Part shown: piece by piece, positions 23,201 to 34,083 of the stretch
How the letters are laid out: each line of letters starts with the position of its first letter
How positions within the stretch are numbered: the first letter of the stretch is position 1
Notes under the pieces: generated by a model
What the model saw: only the letters and a program-made list of their open reading frames with translations
The model's database searches: none
What the model was told of the DNA's origin: nothing
NCBI GenBank assembly: GCA_030015575.1
Contig: CM057344.1
Location: forward strand, 186,823,044 to 186,887,043
Reading direction: 5' to 3'
Source of the DNA: Agapanthus africanus
Lineage: Eukaryota; Streptophyta; Magnoliopsida; Asparagales; Amaryllidaceae
DNA: 64,000 bases
Translations under genes and position numbers: made by a program

Positions 23201-24010
23201 GCTCATTCCGTTAGCAACCCTGAGAGTCATATCACCTTTCCTGATAACCCTACGGTTTCTCAGAGCCTGTAACAAATTACAGATATGAGATCCTGATCCG
23301 GTATCCAATACCCAGGAAGTAGGGTTAACTGACATACAGTTCTCTATTACAAACACACCCGAAGCCGAAGCCACAACATGCTTCGAATTCTGGCTACTGG
23401 CTTTGCAAGCCCTGCAATCCTTCTGTCCATGTTCATTCCCGTAACAATAGGAACATCCCTCTTTTACTGCATCCATTCCCGAAACTTCTGCCTTTCTCTT
23501 TCTTTCTACTTCCCTGGTTTCTTTTAGGGTAGTAGGTAGAGACTGTTGAACTAAGTCAGCATCTGACCCGCTCTTCAACGTGTTCTTCAGGTCCGAGAGC
23601 TCAAAAGAGCTGGTCTCTGTAAGGATGTTGTCCCCTACAGATGACCCGATAGCCAACCTCGCTGGAAGCAATTCATTCGAGGTCTCATATCTTGCGATAC
23701 GAGATTGCTCTCCATATAAAATTTTATTATGGAGGAAGATAGAAGCTGAGTCCATCTTCTCGTGCTGCCTCTGGTATATACCATCAACTGAGGCTAACAC
23801 GAGGCACTTGGCTTTCGCACAGTCTTCTTCCGATGTCCTACGGATATCAATATCCGTGACAGGGGAAACTGGACCTGAGACGGCAGGGGTTGGATCAGTC
23901 AAGAGGTGTCCCAGCTTGTCCTGGGCAATGGACATCTGGACAGACCCTTGCCTGTCAAAACAGTCAGATTCAGTCATTTTATCATCTAGATGTAACCTAG
24001 GTGCGGTCAT
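20271..24010 (-). pseudogene. Copia gag-pol polyprotein of element I, one frameshift
   Basis: The start chosen is ATG at 24010-24008, just after a 3' splice-like site. A shortened gag keeps ARYETSNELLPARLAIGSSV and a zinc knuckle (CSYCYGNEHGQKDC). Protease shows WVLDTGSGSHIC. Integrase shows the H-H/C-C motif (HCRLGHI…CESCLMGK), SDVCGP, and LRSNRGGEYL, where the second catalytic Asp is Asn; the Glu in GVSERRNRT remains. Reverse transcriptase has MDVKTAFLNG and YVDDILL. A one-base loss near 20928 puts a stop after PYASAV, and RNase H (ADSSFQSD, STMEAEY, YCDNNGA) continues in the shifted frame to 20271. Most of gag's middle is missing compared with usual copia gag. The protein would be inactive for integration. 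Confidence 0.9.
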
Positions 24011-24017
24011 TGGGTCG

Positions 24018-24044
24018 CTGCAATTAAGAGAGAGAGAAGAAAAC
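24018..24044 (-). other. 3' splice-site-like tract before the pol start, element I
   Basis: TTTTCTTCTCTCTCTCTTAA followed by TTGCAG lies 8 nt before the ATG. Elements II (AG at 31793-31794) and III (AG at 44053-44054) have the same pyrimidine tract plus CAG at the same place. Confidence 0.5.
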
Positions 24045-24503
24045 ACTTAGCATGATGCTCTTGCAAGTTTAGATTGGTTTTTAATTTATCTAAACAGGAT
24101 GTCTCCCACTGTCTCTCGAATCCCTTCTCAAACCGTAAAGAAAGGATTAGTCAGGATCAATCTCACCGTACAATACTTGCTTAACCGTTCAGCCAGGCCA
24201 ATGTCGGTACTTCGAGGGAGGTTTTCCAACGCTTTCGCGAAGTTCCTTAATTAAGTAACCTCTTTTCCCTGTGGGCGTAGCCCCGCTAACACCTTTCTAG
24301 ACACCTACTAAGTTTATAGCATTGATCGTTAAGTGAGAGTTTTCCCGAGGAGTAGCATATACTCACAGTAAGATCGGGATCCAAATATCATTGCGTGATA
24401 AAACCGAAGGAATCCTACCAGAATCATCACACTCCAAATGGTATGCAGCGCTAGCAAGTTTCAGTACTTATGAAACTCCCGATGTGGATTTTTGCCCCAT
24501 GCT

Positions 24504-24712
24504 CTTATGACCTTGACGAAGGTCAACAAATCATAAGTCACATGTCAAGTTCTACCCGTCATTATCCAGGTTAATTTGAACCCACCCGTACATACCCTTG
24601 ACGAAGGTCAACAAGGTAGTACGACTGTCCCAAACCAACGCATCTATCTATGCTACATATGAACACCCAACAGCTACCAATCACTATGCCTTGACGAAGG
24701 TCAACAAACATA
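24504..24712 (-). other. Three-hairpin cassette, element I
   Basis: The motif TTGTTGACCTTCGTCAAGG occurs three times on the minus strand. Its inner stem is TTGAC/GTCAA with loop CTTC. Each copy has its own complementary outer arms: CTATG/CATAG (24684-24712), CGTAC/GTACG (24587-24623) and CTTATGA/TCATAAG (24504-24537). Confidence 0.75.
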
Positions 24713-25830
24713 GCTTGAATACTATTGAATATCCATACGAAACGACGGAGGGCTACGAATGGTTTTGGCGAAACCGTGAACGCAGTGACCTTGATATAAT
24801 CGATGGAACGAGATAGCTTTTAAAAGGAGTGGTTCAAGCTCCGCGTTTAAAAGTTTAGTTTTGAAAGGAACCGAGTGGTTTTCAAAGTGTTCCAATCGAC
24901 TTTTACTTGGTTTATTTTCTTGCATTAGTTCTTTTAATGCGTCCCATCATTTAACCCTACCATTGCAGAAAACAACCAAAATATGACGTACGCTTATGCC
25001 ATTCGCATTAGCCACGGGGCCCCGTCATCACCCGTTAGGTTACTTAACTAACGACAGAGCGGGGGCTGGGCTAGCGCGGCTGTATAACATAAGCAACGCC
25101 TAAATAGTTATCATATATAAATATATAGCAATGATAGACATTACAGATCACAGATGAATACATTGGATATACTAGGAATCCGCAATCCGTTCGAGCCTGC
25201 AACGAAAAGCGGATTACACGGTCACGGTGAATAGCCAATACCCCACCCAAGACCCCTACGGGTGCGGCAAACTACCCGCCAAGTACCCGAAACGAAGCAA
25301 CCTCCCTCACCACCGTGAGTAGGCCACTCGGCACTTTGAGATACCCGGTAGTTTGTGCACCCCCTCCATGGGTCTATCCTAGGAGCAAAAACAGTAAAAA
25401 GAATTATACAATGACGGCTACAACCCCGACCCGGTTGTGCGGCCAAACAAATAATAATATTACATCAATTTTCATATTACAATGAATGAAAGAAAAAGCA
25501 ACACTCATCTCACATCCACCCCGGCTATTCATCCGCGACAATCCAACCCATTCATATACACATACCATCATCAATCACAGATCACAGATATGTATAACCC
25601 CGACTAATCGACATATAGCGATTAGCCGACGTTCAATACATATAAACATCACAGATATAACCATTTAGTCAAAGTGTATTGAAGTTCGGAAAAAAATACG
25701 GATTTATAGGCCCCCAAAAACAAATTTCTATTCTGGAAAATCTGGGCACATATAAACCATCTTAAAAATCCTAAAACCAAGCCAGAAATACACTGCACCA
25801 AACTCGACCCAGAGAAGAGCCAAGATGGCT

Positions 25831-25870
25831 GCGGTTGCGCGGCAATAGCTTGCTATTGCCGCGCAACCGC
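25831..25870 (-). other. GC-rich leader palindrome, element I
   Basis: A 40-bp palindrome with 19 of 20 positions paired; the left arm is GCGGTTGCGCGGCAATAGC. It lies about 200 nt after the primer site. Confidence 0.8.
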
Positions 25871-26067
25871 GGCTCTTTGGTCGAATCTTTGGATCATTTT
25901 TGGTGGCTTTCTTCACAAAACCCTGAGATGATTTTAGGAGTACAATTTATTTTGTTTTGAACAGAAAAAAATTTAACAGAAACTTAGGGTTTTGAAAACT
26001 CGGTTTTTCGATTTTTCCGATTCGAACTTCGATACACTCTGCTACCTAGCTAGTTTATGTTTAGTTA

Positions 26068-26080
26068 GGCTCTGATACCA
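26068..26080 (-). promoter_or_regulatory. Primer-binding site of element I
   Basis: TGGTATCAGAGCC on the minus strand lies one base from the LTR end at 26082. It matches the plant initiator Met-tRNA type primer site. Confidence 0.9.
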
Positions 26081-26081
26081 C

Positions 26082-26295
26082 TGTAAGTCCACGTTGCCCA
26101 CCCCGGTACTTGCGGGGAGGCGGAAAACGGAATAAAAAATCGAATTTTTATGAGCTTAGGCAACATGGACTAGACAAAGAAGGATCTTTGCTAAACAAAA
26201 ACAAGCTAAAGCTAACTAGAAACTAGCTAAGTGCTAGAAAGGTTATACCTTGGGCTTTATGTCCTTCTCTCCTTGCTCCTTGGAGTGGTGGAAGG
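26082..26295 (-). repeat. 5' LTR of element I, first segment
   Basis: It matches the first 214 bp of the 3' LTR at 18215 and is interrupted after GGTGGAAGG by element II. The LTR resumes at 36287 and ends at 38115. Confidence 0.9.
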
Positions 26296-28493
26296 TGTTA
26301 GGTCCACGTTACCTCTCCCGGTACTTTCGGGGTTGCGGAAACGGTAAAACAAAAATTTTTCTGGACTTTGTAACATGGACCGTAAAAGCCGGATCTTTGC
26401 TAAACAATATACTAGCATCCTAACATGAGATGTATCTACTCGGTTAGGGGTTATACCTCAACTTGAACTCCTTCTCTTCTTGTTGTTGTTCTTCTTTGAT
26501 GTTCTGCTCTTCTTGTTGTTCTTCTCATTGCTTGCTCAATGGTTGATCCGGACTTCGGTCACCTCCGCGGCCTCCTTGAGTCGAAGACGATCCACCCGAG
26601 AGATGTACACCGAGCTTCACCTCAAGCCGAGGTAACTAGGGCAAGGAGATTGCTAATCTAGAAGCCCTAGGTTGTGTAGAGAAGATGTATGGATGTGTTT
26701 GTCAAGTAGAAACCTTTTTCTCTCAACACATGAGATCAAAGGAGAGATCAAGAGGAGGAAGAAGAAGGAGTTTTTCTAGCAACCATGGATCTTCTCATTT
26801 CAAGAGAGAGAATGAGAATAATATTATGAACCAAAGAAAAACAACCATGGTTGCAAATAATGCACAAACATTATCATTACTAATCCCATCAAGATAAAGG
26901 TGATGGCTACAAATGACATGACCATTATCATAACTAAAGAAAAAGAAAACCAAAGAATACTTTAGATCTTCTAAGAAGATCCAAGTCAACTTTGGTCAAA
27001 TGGTCAACAAAGTCAAGATGGTCAAATGGTCAATGTAATTAGCCATAACAAAATTATCAATGAAAGGATTAGTAAATAATGTCCCCGGCTCATAATGGTT
27101 TTGACCAAACGAACTGTCGAAACCCTAATGAGTCCGCCTCAAAATGGTTTTGACCGAATCAAGTGTCAAAACCCTAATGAGCCTGCCACATAGCCCTAAT
27201 GAGGCACCTCCTCCTTCATCGCTCCAGAAAACTGTGCATACACACCTGCATCCGTATTCCGTAGAATGCGGATGCACAGAAGACAAAACAAATCCATCCA
27301 TGCAATACTAGGATCCGGCTTAAACCAAAGCCCACTAGTATTGCCTGCCCGAACACCACACGCACACAAGTGTACGTAAGTGATCGCAGCCCTGCCGTAA
27401 AACCATACGGCCTCTACACGTTTCGCTCAGTGCAGGGAAACTCTCTGTGTGGGACTCTACAGACTCGACTCTACGCTGGCAGTGGGTTTAACCACAGACC
27501 GCAAGCGGCACTAGCTGTACGTAACGGTCCCCAGGTAGATGTCGATAAGAAGGCCGATGAGGTAAACCCATCCGAACTCCTACTGAGTCTGTATGTGACA
27601 ATCTCCGTACAGTCCGGTCTGTTCGTCTGATACATCGCATGGCGGGCCTAGGGGGGCGGTAAACGTCAGTCCCCTAATAGCGGTACAAGTCGTGTCGGAG
27701 TGAAGCCCAATACACCCTGAGATAACATTGGAAACCTACCAGTATATCTCGCTTGCCCTGGCCAGGGACTACTCGTGTAATGGCTCTCCTAGACACAGCG
27801 CGATGTCAACCCCCAATACCGGGAGAGACGAATCCTGTCTAACCGTCACTGCCTCCAAGTGCTTCGGGACTGCTCCCAACTACTACCTGTTTGCACGACT
27901 CAGCAGAGCCGTGGTAGGGTAGTAATCAAAGAACAGTGGGAACACACTCGAGGCGAAGTGACAGTGTCAAGTCAGCGGACTAAGCTGTACTCATGTCACC
28001 TGGGAACTGATAACCGACGATAGGTATAATACCAACCATCAGTTCCCGACGAGTCCTGTCCAGTGTACTCGTAACCCAACGAGCACCCGCATACTATCTC
28101 AAGTACGACGTACCGACGGCTGTGGGACAGACCGTCTCCCGTGCTGGGATGAGAAGCGCATACGCTAGTCTACTCCGGAGTATCGATGCCCTATCTCGGT
28201 ACTCCCATGACTAGGGACGTGTATAAGGATGTGCTTGTAGATTACCCAGCCCCCACGAGTGTGATCGCCATCACAACGCCGGTAATCAAGCAAAGATCTT
28301 AAGGGCTCTACTAATGCGTATAGGTGATACAATAAATAAACACACATGTACACATTAAAGCAGAGACAAACCAAGTAGCATACTACTATATTGAGCAAGA
28401 TTGTCTGTACAACTGTGAATATCCCAAGCTTCCATCAAGTAATATACATACTAGTATGATACAGTAATGGCCTCTAGGGCATATACACTAACA
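26296..28493 (-). repeat. 3' LTR of element II
   Basis: From TGTTAGGTCC to CTAACA on the plus strand. The first 500 bp differ strongly from the LTR of I, while the rest is similar, so II and I are related but distinct families. The polypurine tract is at 28494-28506. Confidence 0.9.
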
Positions 28494-28507
28494 ATCTCCC
28501 ACTTGCA

Positions 28508-31500
28508 CTAAGGCCATGTACTGGCGTATCGAAGACCTATCATCTCGATCAGCCGCTCGAACTGAGTCTGGGGTAAAGACTTCGTGAATGGGTCCGCAGT
28601 ATTGTCCTTTGTGTCCACTCTCCGCACCTCGATCTCCTGTCGATCAATGATCTCCCTGATCAGGTGATACCGCCTTAAGATGTGCCTGGATTTCTGATGG
28701 GACCTTGGTTCCTTCGCTAAAGCTATAGCCCTATTGTTATCGCAATACACAGGTATTGGGTCAACAATGGACGGAACCACCTGAAGTTCACTAATGAACT
28801 TCTTTATCCAGACCGCCTCTTTTGCGGCATCGCTTGCAGCAATGTATTCAGCCTCCATCGTCGAGTCTGCGACGGTATCCTGCTTGGAACTCCTCCAACA
28901 TACCGCCCCTCCGTTGAGGGTAAACACAAAACCCGAGACGGACTTGCTGTCATCTTTGTCACTCTGGAAGCTTGAATCGGTGAAGGACTCGACCCTGAGG
29001 TCTCCATTACCGTAAACCAGGAACATCTCCTTAGTCCTTCTCAGGTACTTGAGAATGTTCTTCACTGCTGTCCAGTGGTCCTCCCCTGGGTCTGACTGAT
29101 ACCGGCTTACCGCGCTCAGCGCGTAAGCTACATCTGGTCTTGTACATAGCATCGCATACATTATAGATCCTACCGCCGAAGCGTAGGGTATAGTGCTCAT
29201 GCGAACCCTCTCCTCGTCAGTCTTAGGAGACATCTTCTTGGAGAGGGTAATTCCGTGCAATGCGGGTATGTTACCGCGCTTGGAATCCTCCATACTAAAT
29301 CTCTTTAGTACGGTCTCTATGTACCTGGACTGCGAAAGTCCCAGTAGTCTCTTGGATCTATCTCTATAGATCTTGATCCCCAGAATGTACGAGGCATCAC
29401 CCAGGTCCTTCATGGAGAACCTTTGTGACAAAAATAGCTTGACCGATTGTAGCATAGGAATATCATTTCCTATCAAAAGAATGTCGTCCACGTACAAGAC
29501 TAGGAATACGACAGTTCGTCCTACAATCTTCTTATAGACACAGGGTTCATCTTCGTTCTTGATGAAATCAAATTCCTTGATTGCCTCATCAAAACAGATG
29601 TTCCAGCTCCGCGATGCCTACTTTAATCCATAAATGGATTTAAGCAACTTGCACACCTTCCCGCTGCTCCCACTGTCTACGAAACCTTCTGGCTGATCCA
29701 TGTAAACGCACTCTTCCAAACAACCGTTTAGGAAAGCCGTTTTAACATCCATCTGCCAGATTTCATAGTCATGGAAGGTAGCAATGGCAAGTAAGATCCG
29801 AATGGATTTGAGCATAGCCACCGGAGAAAAAGTTTCGTCATAGTCCAAACCAGGTCTTTGACGAAAACCTTTTGCAACGAGTCTAGCTTTATAGGTTTCC
29901 ACCTGCCCATCTACACCAAGTTTCCTTTTGTAGATCCATTTGCATCCAACGGGTTTTACCCCAGGTGGAGCAATATCCAAGGTCCACACTTTATTGGCGT
30001 ACATGGACTCCATTTCGGATTGCATTGCTTCCTGCCACTTATCAGAGTCCCTACTGATAATGGCCTGCCTGAAACTGGTAGGGTCATCTTCTTCCAAGAT
30101 GCAATCCTCTCGATCCCCGTCAATGAAAAAACCGTAGTATCTCTCGGGCGGATGAGAAATCCTACCAGATCTGCGGAGTGGCTGAGGTTCGTTTGGGGTT
30201 ATTGAATCTAGCGGTTCCACCAAATCTTTTGTTAAAGTTTGTGTTTCTGGAATTTCATCCAGTTCTACCGTGCTGCCACTAATGTTTTTAACAAGAAATT
30301 CTTTTTCTAAAAATGTGGCATTTCTTGAAACAATTATCTTCTGTTCCTCTGCATGGTAGAACAGATACCCACTTGAATCTTTTGGGTATCCCACAAACTT
30401 ACACAAAACTGCCCGTGCCTCAAGTTTGTCTGGGTTCTGCTTTTTGACATAAGCTGGGCAACCCCAAATCTTAACACGTTTAAGATACAAACTCTTACCA
30501 CTCCATATTTCATACGGAGTCTTAGGCACGGATTTGGATGGAACTTGATTCAATAGATGTGCTGCAGTTTGAAGTGCATATCCCCAGAATGAAAGAGGTA
30601 ACTCAGCACAACTCATCATGGAGCGAACCATATCCAATAGGGTACGATTCCTCCGCTCCGATACACCGTTGTGCTGTGGTATATAAGGAGGAGTAAGCTG
30701 AGAGAGAATACCATTCTCTTTTAAGTAATCTAGGAATTCCGTGCTTAAGTACTCCCCTCCCCTGTCAGACCGGAGGATCTTGATACTTTTGCCTGTCTGG
30801 TTCTCTACTTCGTTTCTAAATTCCTTGAATTTCTCAAAAGCTTCAGATTTGTGTTTCATCAGATACACATATCCGAACCTAGAGAGATCGTCAGTGAATG
30901 TGATGAAGTACGAGAACCCACCCCTTGCATGTATAGATATCGGACCACATACATCACTATGTACGAGTCCCAAGAGCTCTGCTGCTCTTTCTCCATGTCC
31001 GGTGAACGGAGATTTGGTCATCTTCCCTTTGAGACAAGACTGACAAGTTTCATAAGATGAAAACTCGAACGCATCCAAGAGTCCATCTTTATGCAACTTA
31101 CTCAGTCTTTTCTCTCCGATATGACCAAGTCTACAATGCCACAAGTAGGATTCATTCGTATCTGAATTCTTCCTCTTGCGTGTGTTTTGTATATTGAGAA
31201 CTGTATTCTGATTTAGAACGTAGATACCATTACACAGTGTACCCTCTGCAACCAGCACCTTATGAAGGTAAATGTTCATGATATTCTTTTCAAGAACAAA
31301 GTTATATCCATCTTTATCGAGTAAAGAAACTGATATGATGTTGCAAACCATGGAGGGTACATAGTAGCAATCGTTCAAAATCATAGTCTTGCCATTTGGC
31401 AATACTAGGTGATATTCACCGACGGCTGCCGCATTAACTTGTGCTCCGTTCGCTACTCTGAGCGACATATCACCCGGTGCAACTTTCCTACTTTTTCTCA

Positions 31501-31756
31501 GTCCCTGCAATAAATTACAGATATGAGATCCTGATCCGGTATCAAGTACCCAGGAGGTAGGGCTGACCGTAAAACAGTTCTCAATTACAAGAACACCTGA
31601 AGTAGATGCAAAACCATGCTTCTTCTTCAACTGGGTATCCTGGAAATCCATACAATCCCCTTTCCCATTCTCATACTCATGACTGTTGTCACAAGTTAGA
31701 GCTGAACCAACTTTCCCCAGTCCCGAATAAGAATTCGGATCGGTCAAGCAATACAT
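28508..31756 (-). pseudogene. Copia pol of element II: no gag, one amber stop
   Basis: The first ATG in frame is at 31756; the ATG used by element III has become TTT here. The ORF has almost no gag and no zinc knuckle. Protease (WVLDTGSGSHIC), integrase (HCRLGHI, SDVCGPI, LRSDRGGEYL, GVSERRNRT) and reverse transcriptase (MDVKTAFLNG, YVDDILL) all keep catalytic residues. A TAG at 29618-29620 replaces the Gln seen in element I after SIYGLK. The frame then continues unbroken through RNase H (TDSSFQSD, STMEAEY, YCDNN) to 28508. A CAG to TAG change fits deamination of a methylated CHG site. Apart from the start, gag and this codon, the polyprotein looks recent and well preserved. Confidence 0.9.
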
Positions 31757-32266
31757 TTTATTATCTTGATTAGGGCGTGAAAAGGTTGCTGCCTGGAGAG
31801 AGAAAAGAAACACTCAGCGTATGCTCTTGCAAGATTAGATTGGTTTATTAATTTATCTAACCAGGATGTCTCCCACTGTTTCCTCAAATTCTTCTTAAAA
31901 CCTTTTTAAAAGAAGAACTAGCCGGGCTTTAATTCACGTCACAATACTTGCTTAACCTTTCAGCCAGGCTAGTGTCGGTACTTTGAGGGAGGTTTTCCAA
32001 CGCTTTCGCGAAGTTCCTTAATTAAAGAACCTCTTTTCCCTGGGGGCGTAGCCCCGCTAACACCTTTCTAGACACCTACTAGGTTTATAGCATTGATCGT
32101 TAAGTGAAATAATCTCCCGAGAGTAAACCAACTCATCAGTGGGATCGGGATCCAACTGTCATTGTGTGATAACCTAGATGGAATCCACTCTAGTCACCAC
32201 ACTCCAGAAGGTATGCTAAATCTGCAAGTTTCAGTTCTTTTGAAACTCCCGATGTGGTTTTTGCCC

Positions 32267-32477
32267 CTAGGACCCAAGTGATCTTGACACAGTCAACAAA
32301 TCAAAGAGTCCTAGTCAAGTTCATCCCGTCGTTGTCTTGATTGCATTAAACCCACCTGCATAACCCTTGACACAGTCAACAAGGTTACACAAATGTCCTA
32401 ACCAATCACATTGTATCCAGCAAATAAGCAACACTTAGCTACCGTTCACTGCGCCTTGACACAGTCAACAAACGCAG
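32267..32477 (-). other. Three-hairpin cassette, element II
   Basis: TTGTTGACTGTGTCAAG occurs three times, with inner stem TTGAC/GTCAA and loop TGT. The outer arms are CTGCG/CGCAG (32449-32477), TAACC/GGTTA (32361-32387) and CTAGGAC/GTCCTAG (32267-32314). Confidence 0.75.
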
Positions 32478-32595
32478 CACGAATACTAAGTATAACTTAT
32501 AAGAAACGACGGAGGGCTACGACTGGGTTTTTGGCGAAAAACCCGTTAACGTAATGAACTTGATATCGTTGAAGGAACGTGATACACTTTTTAGA

Positions 32596-32835
32596 AAATA
32601 TAGTGGCGAAAACTTTTGCTAAAGAGGTCACTCCCTGTGAAGGGATCTCGGCTCTTTCCTCGTCGAATGAGGTGCAGGATATTCCAAAATGAATACCTCG
32701 ATGCAGAGCAAGAATAATCGACTATAGTGAAGTTATTACGCTGACGCAAACTTTTGTCCAAGGGGTCACTCCCGGTGAAGGGATCTCGGCCCTTGCCTCG
32801 TCGACTGAGGTGCTGGGCATTCATAACCGAATACC
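32596..32835 (-). repeat. Two-copy leader tandem repeat, element II
   Basis: Two copies of about 130 bp containing GGTCACTCCC and GAAGGGATCTCGG, followed by GAATACCTCGATGCA. It is homologous to the doublets in III and IV; I cannot find it in element I. Confidence 0.65.
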
Positions 32836-33830
32836 TCGATGCAAAACAAAAATGAACGTCCTTGCAATAACAGCTTTTTGAAAAACTTGTTCCAACAACG
32901 TCTTTTAGGTTTATTTTCTTGCATTAGTTCTTTTAATGCGTCCCATCATTTAAATCCTACCATTGCAGAAAACAACCAAAATATGACGTACGCTTATGCC
33001 ATTCGCATTCGCCACGGGGCCCCGTCATCACCCGTTAGGTTACTTAACTAACGACAGAGCGGGGGCTGGGCTAGCGCGGCTGTAAAACATAAGCAACGCC
33101 TAAATAGTTATTATATATAAATATACTGCAATGATAACCAATCCAGATCACAGATGAACACTTTGGATATACTAGGAACCTGCGATTCGTTCGAGCCTGC
33201 AACGAAAAGCGGATTACACGGTCGCGATGAACAGCCAATACCCCACCCAAGACCCCTACGGGTGCGGCAAACTACCCGCCAAGTACCCGAAGCGAAGCAA
33301 CCTCCCTCAATGCCATGAGTAGGCCACTCGGCACTTCGAGATACCCGGTAGTTTGTGCACCCCCTCCATGGGTCTATCCTAGGAGCAAAAACAGTAAAAA
33401 GAATTATACAATGACGGCTATAACCCCGACCCGGTTGTGCGGCCAAACAAATAATATTACATCAATTTACAATTTTATTACATGAATGAAAGAAAAAGAA
33501 ACTCTCATCTCACATCCACCCCGGCTATTCATCCGCGACAATCCAACGAGTTCATATACACAAACCATCAACAACAATCACAGATCACAGATATGTATAA
33601 CCCCGACTAATCGACATATAGCGATTAGCCGACGTTCAATACATAAGAACATCACAGATATAACCAACATAGTCAAAGTGTAGTGAAGTTCGGAAAAATA
33701 CGGAATTATAGGCCCCCAAAAACAAATTTCTATTCTGGAAAATCTGGGCACATATAATATATCTTAAAAATCCTAAAACCAAGTCAGAAACATTCTGCAC
33801 CAAAAACGACGCAGTAACTCACCAAGTTGG

Positions 33831-33874
33831 CCGCGTTTCCGCGGCAATAGCAAGCTATTGCCGCGGAAGCGCGG
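33831..33874 (-). other. GC-rich leader palindrome, element II
   Basis: Arms CCGCGTTTCCGCGGCAATAG and CTATTGCCGCGGAAGCGCGG with one mismatch and a CAAG centre. It is about 200 nt after the primer site. Confidence 0.8.
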
Positions 33875-34070
33875 CGCTTTAGTGGAGTCGCTGTCTCGTT
33901 TTTGGTGGCTTTCTTCTAAAAACCCTGAGATGATTTTTGGACTATAACAAATTTTGTTTTGACGAGAAAACATTTTAACAGAAACTCAGGTTTTTATAAC
34001 TTGGTTTTTTTGATTTTTCCGTTTCGAACTTCGATACACTTTACTACCAAGCTAGTTTATGTTTAGTTAG

Positions 34071-34082
34071 GCTCGGATACCA
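34071..34082 (-). promoter_or_regulatory. Primer-binding site of element II (variant)
   Basis: TGGTATCCGAGC carries one change from TGGTATCAGAGC. Despite this the element inserted recently. Confidence 0.8.
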
Positions 34083-34083
34083 C

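Larger units (their letters stand above)
24020..26067 (-). other. Non-coding leader of element I
   Basis: About 2 kb lie between primer site and pol with no long reading frame. Reading in RNA direction it holds a GC palindrome (25831-25870), the CGTTAG/CTAACG stem (25033-25053), a three-hairpin cassette (24504-24712) and the block conserved with II and III just before pol. Confidence 0.7.
31795..34070 (-). other. Non-coding leader of element II
   Basis: About 2.3 kb without a credible gene. In RNA order it has a GC palindrome (33831-33874), the CGTTAG/CTAACG stem (33033-33053), a two-copy tandem repeat (32596-32835) and the three-hairpin cassette (32267-32477). Confidence 0.7.

Noticed and set aside
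24504-24712. Regularly spaced identical motifs that might suggest a CRISPR-like array
   Set aside because: There are only three copies, each with its own complementary flanks, inside a plant retrotransposon leader. Spacing is uneven and no associated genes exist.
27728-27922. Short reading frames repeated in several LTRs (also 35516-35710, 19421-19669, 37280-37528)
   Set aside because: They recur only because the LTRs are copies of one another. They have no domain and no conserved start between families.
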